A DNA stretch of 36,400 bases, taken from NCBI GenBank assembly GCA_001823155.1, contig MHTR01000014.1:1-36400 (forward strand), given 5' to 3'. Numbering within the stretch: the stretch's first letter is position 1; every line of letters starts with the position of its first letter. Shown here one piece after another: positions 35,392 to 36,400 of the stretch. Origin of the DNA: Candidatus Wildermuthbacteria bacterium RIFCSPHIGHO2_01_FULL_48_25. GTDB lineage: Bacteria > Patescibacteriota > Minisyncoccia > Minisyncoccales > UBA10102. The position numbers were made by a program, and so were the translations under genes. A model generated the notes under the pieces. The model did not search any database. It saw only the letters and a list, made by a program, of their open reading frames with translations, and was not told the origin of the DNA.

Positions 35392-35437
35392 ATCCTTAGT
35401 GACACTAAGGATTTAATCCTTAGTGTCACTAAGGATT
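35392..35437. repeat. Tandem palindromes spanning the alaS stop codon
   Basis: ATCCTTAGTG-A-CACTAAGGAT then AATCCTTAGTG-T-CACTAAGGATT. Confidence 0.95.
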
Positions 35438-36400
35438 GCGCGGATGCGGCGCACGCCAGCTTGCACTGCTTCTTCTTTTTGAATAGAGAATGTTCCCAAT
35501 TCGCTCGTATTTTTCACGTGCGGCCCGCCGCAAAACTCTTTGCTAAAGATATTCCCTTTTGCGTCCTGCGCTATGTATACAGAAACAATATCACCATACT
35601 TCACTCCAAACTCCATTTCAGCTCCCAATTCCAGGGCTTCTGTTTTTGGCATTTCTTTTCTCAGCATATCCAACCCTTTATGTATCTTCTCGTTCACCAA
35701 ATCCTCAACCTGCTTCAACTGCTCGGGAGTAACCTTTTGAGGATGAGAAAAATCAATACGCAGCCGCTCTGCCGTAATATTGCTCCCCCGTTGATGCACA
35801 TGGTCGCCCAAAACCTGACGCAAGGCAGCCAGCAACAAATGGTGGGCTGTGTGTAGCCGCACTGTTTCTTCTTTTGTATCTGCTAATCCTCCTTTGAACT
35901 TTCCCGCGGCAGAAGTTCTCGAAACCTCCTGGTGTTTTTTGAACTCTTCATCAAATCCTTTTTCATCAAAAACAAACCCACGCTCTTTTGCTAAGTCCTT
36001 TATTACGTCTTTTGGGAGACCATGACTTTGGTACAAGTTAAATGCATTTTTTGCCGTGAAATTTGTTTGATCCAAAGAAACAAGACGCCCTTTCCCGAGT
36101 GCTACGCGGAATTTCTCCTCCTCCTTTTCAATACTCTCCATAATGTTCTTTTTCTGTTCTAACAACTCTGGGTATGCATTTTCATATATCCCAACAACCG
36201 GTTCTGCCAACTGGGAAAAAAGACCTGGCTCCAGTCCTACTATGCCTGCGTGATGTACTGCGCGGCGGATCAAGCGGCGAACAAAATATCCACGCTCAGT
36301 GTTCGAGGGCATCACTCCGTCTCCAATCATAAACACAATCGCTCGAATGTGGTCTGCAATGACTCGGAATGACTTTTGGAACTTCTCATCGTGATACGAC
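35413..36400 (-). CDS. alaS: Alanyl-tRNA synthetase, partial (5' end outside the window), short C-terminus
   Basis: RGYFVRRLIRRAVHHAG, HTAHHLLLAALRQVLGDHV, EFCGGPHVKNTSELG; frame stays open to 36400. Confidence 0.95.
   Translation of the reverse strand, partial: SYHDEKFQKSFRVIADHIRAIVFMIGDGVMPSNTERGYFVRRLIRRAVHHAGIVGLEPGLFSQLAEPVVGIYENAYPELLEQKKNIMESIEKEEEKFRVALGKGRLVSLDQTNFTAKNAFNLYQSHGLPKDVIKDLAKERGFVFDEKGFDEEFKKHQEVSRTSAAGKFKGGLADTKEETVRLHTAHHLLLAALRQVLGDHVHQRGSNITAERLRIDFSHPQKVTPEQLKQVEDLVNEKIHKGLDMLRKEMPKTEALELGAEMEFGVKYGDIVSVYIAQDAKGNIFSKEFCGGPHVKNTSELGTFSIQKEEAVQAGVRRIRAILSDTKD

Overview
The window is a compact, almost entirely minus-strand bacterial chromosome segment. Gene content and style suggest a Candidate Phyla Radiation (Patescibacteria/Parcubacteria-like) genome; this is an inference from protein style, with no search run. 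The backbone is housekeeping: gatB, DHFR-like, thyA, a deaminase, rplK-nusG-secE, gyrB-pheT-pheS, three tRNAs, gatA-gatC-mreB-proS-rseP-frr, holB, a second mreB, murA, infA-rpmJ-rpsM-rpsK-rpsD-rpoA-rplQ-rplM-rpsI, a PilM-like and a baseplate-J-like protein, and a partial alaS. Between these blocks sit stand-alone small or unknown genes, many with a Shine-Dalgarno and a terminator. I saw no CRISPR array, transposase, integrase or prophage. The best candidates for undescribed biology are: (1) a PaaX/Cas2-fold regulator with the palindrome TGCTATAGCA at the same place in the -35/-10 spacer of its own promoter and of the neighbouring small gene, which has a paralog about 5 kb away next to a third variant dyad; (2) a long inverted repeat between infA and rpmJ with two mutually exclusive pairings, one abutting the rpmJ start; (3) an RpoA whose C-terminal domain is replaced by a Lys/Ala/Pro-rich tail; (4) repeated -10/6-7 nt/ATG spacing implying leaderless mRNAs; (5) intergenic DnaA-box-like motifs coupled to hairpins, and stop codons embedded in palindromes. 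All calls come from reading the sequence and the supplied ORF track.
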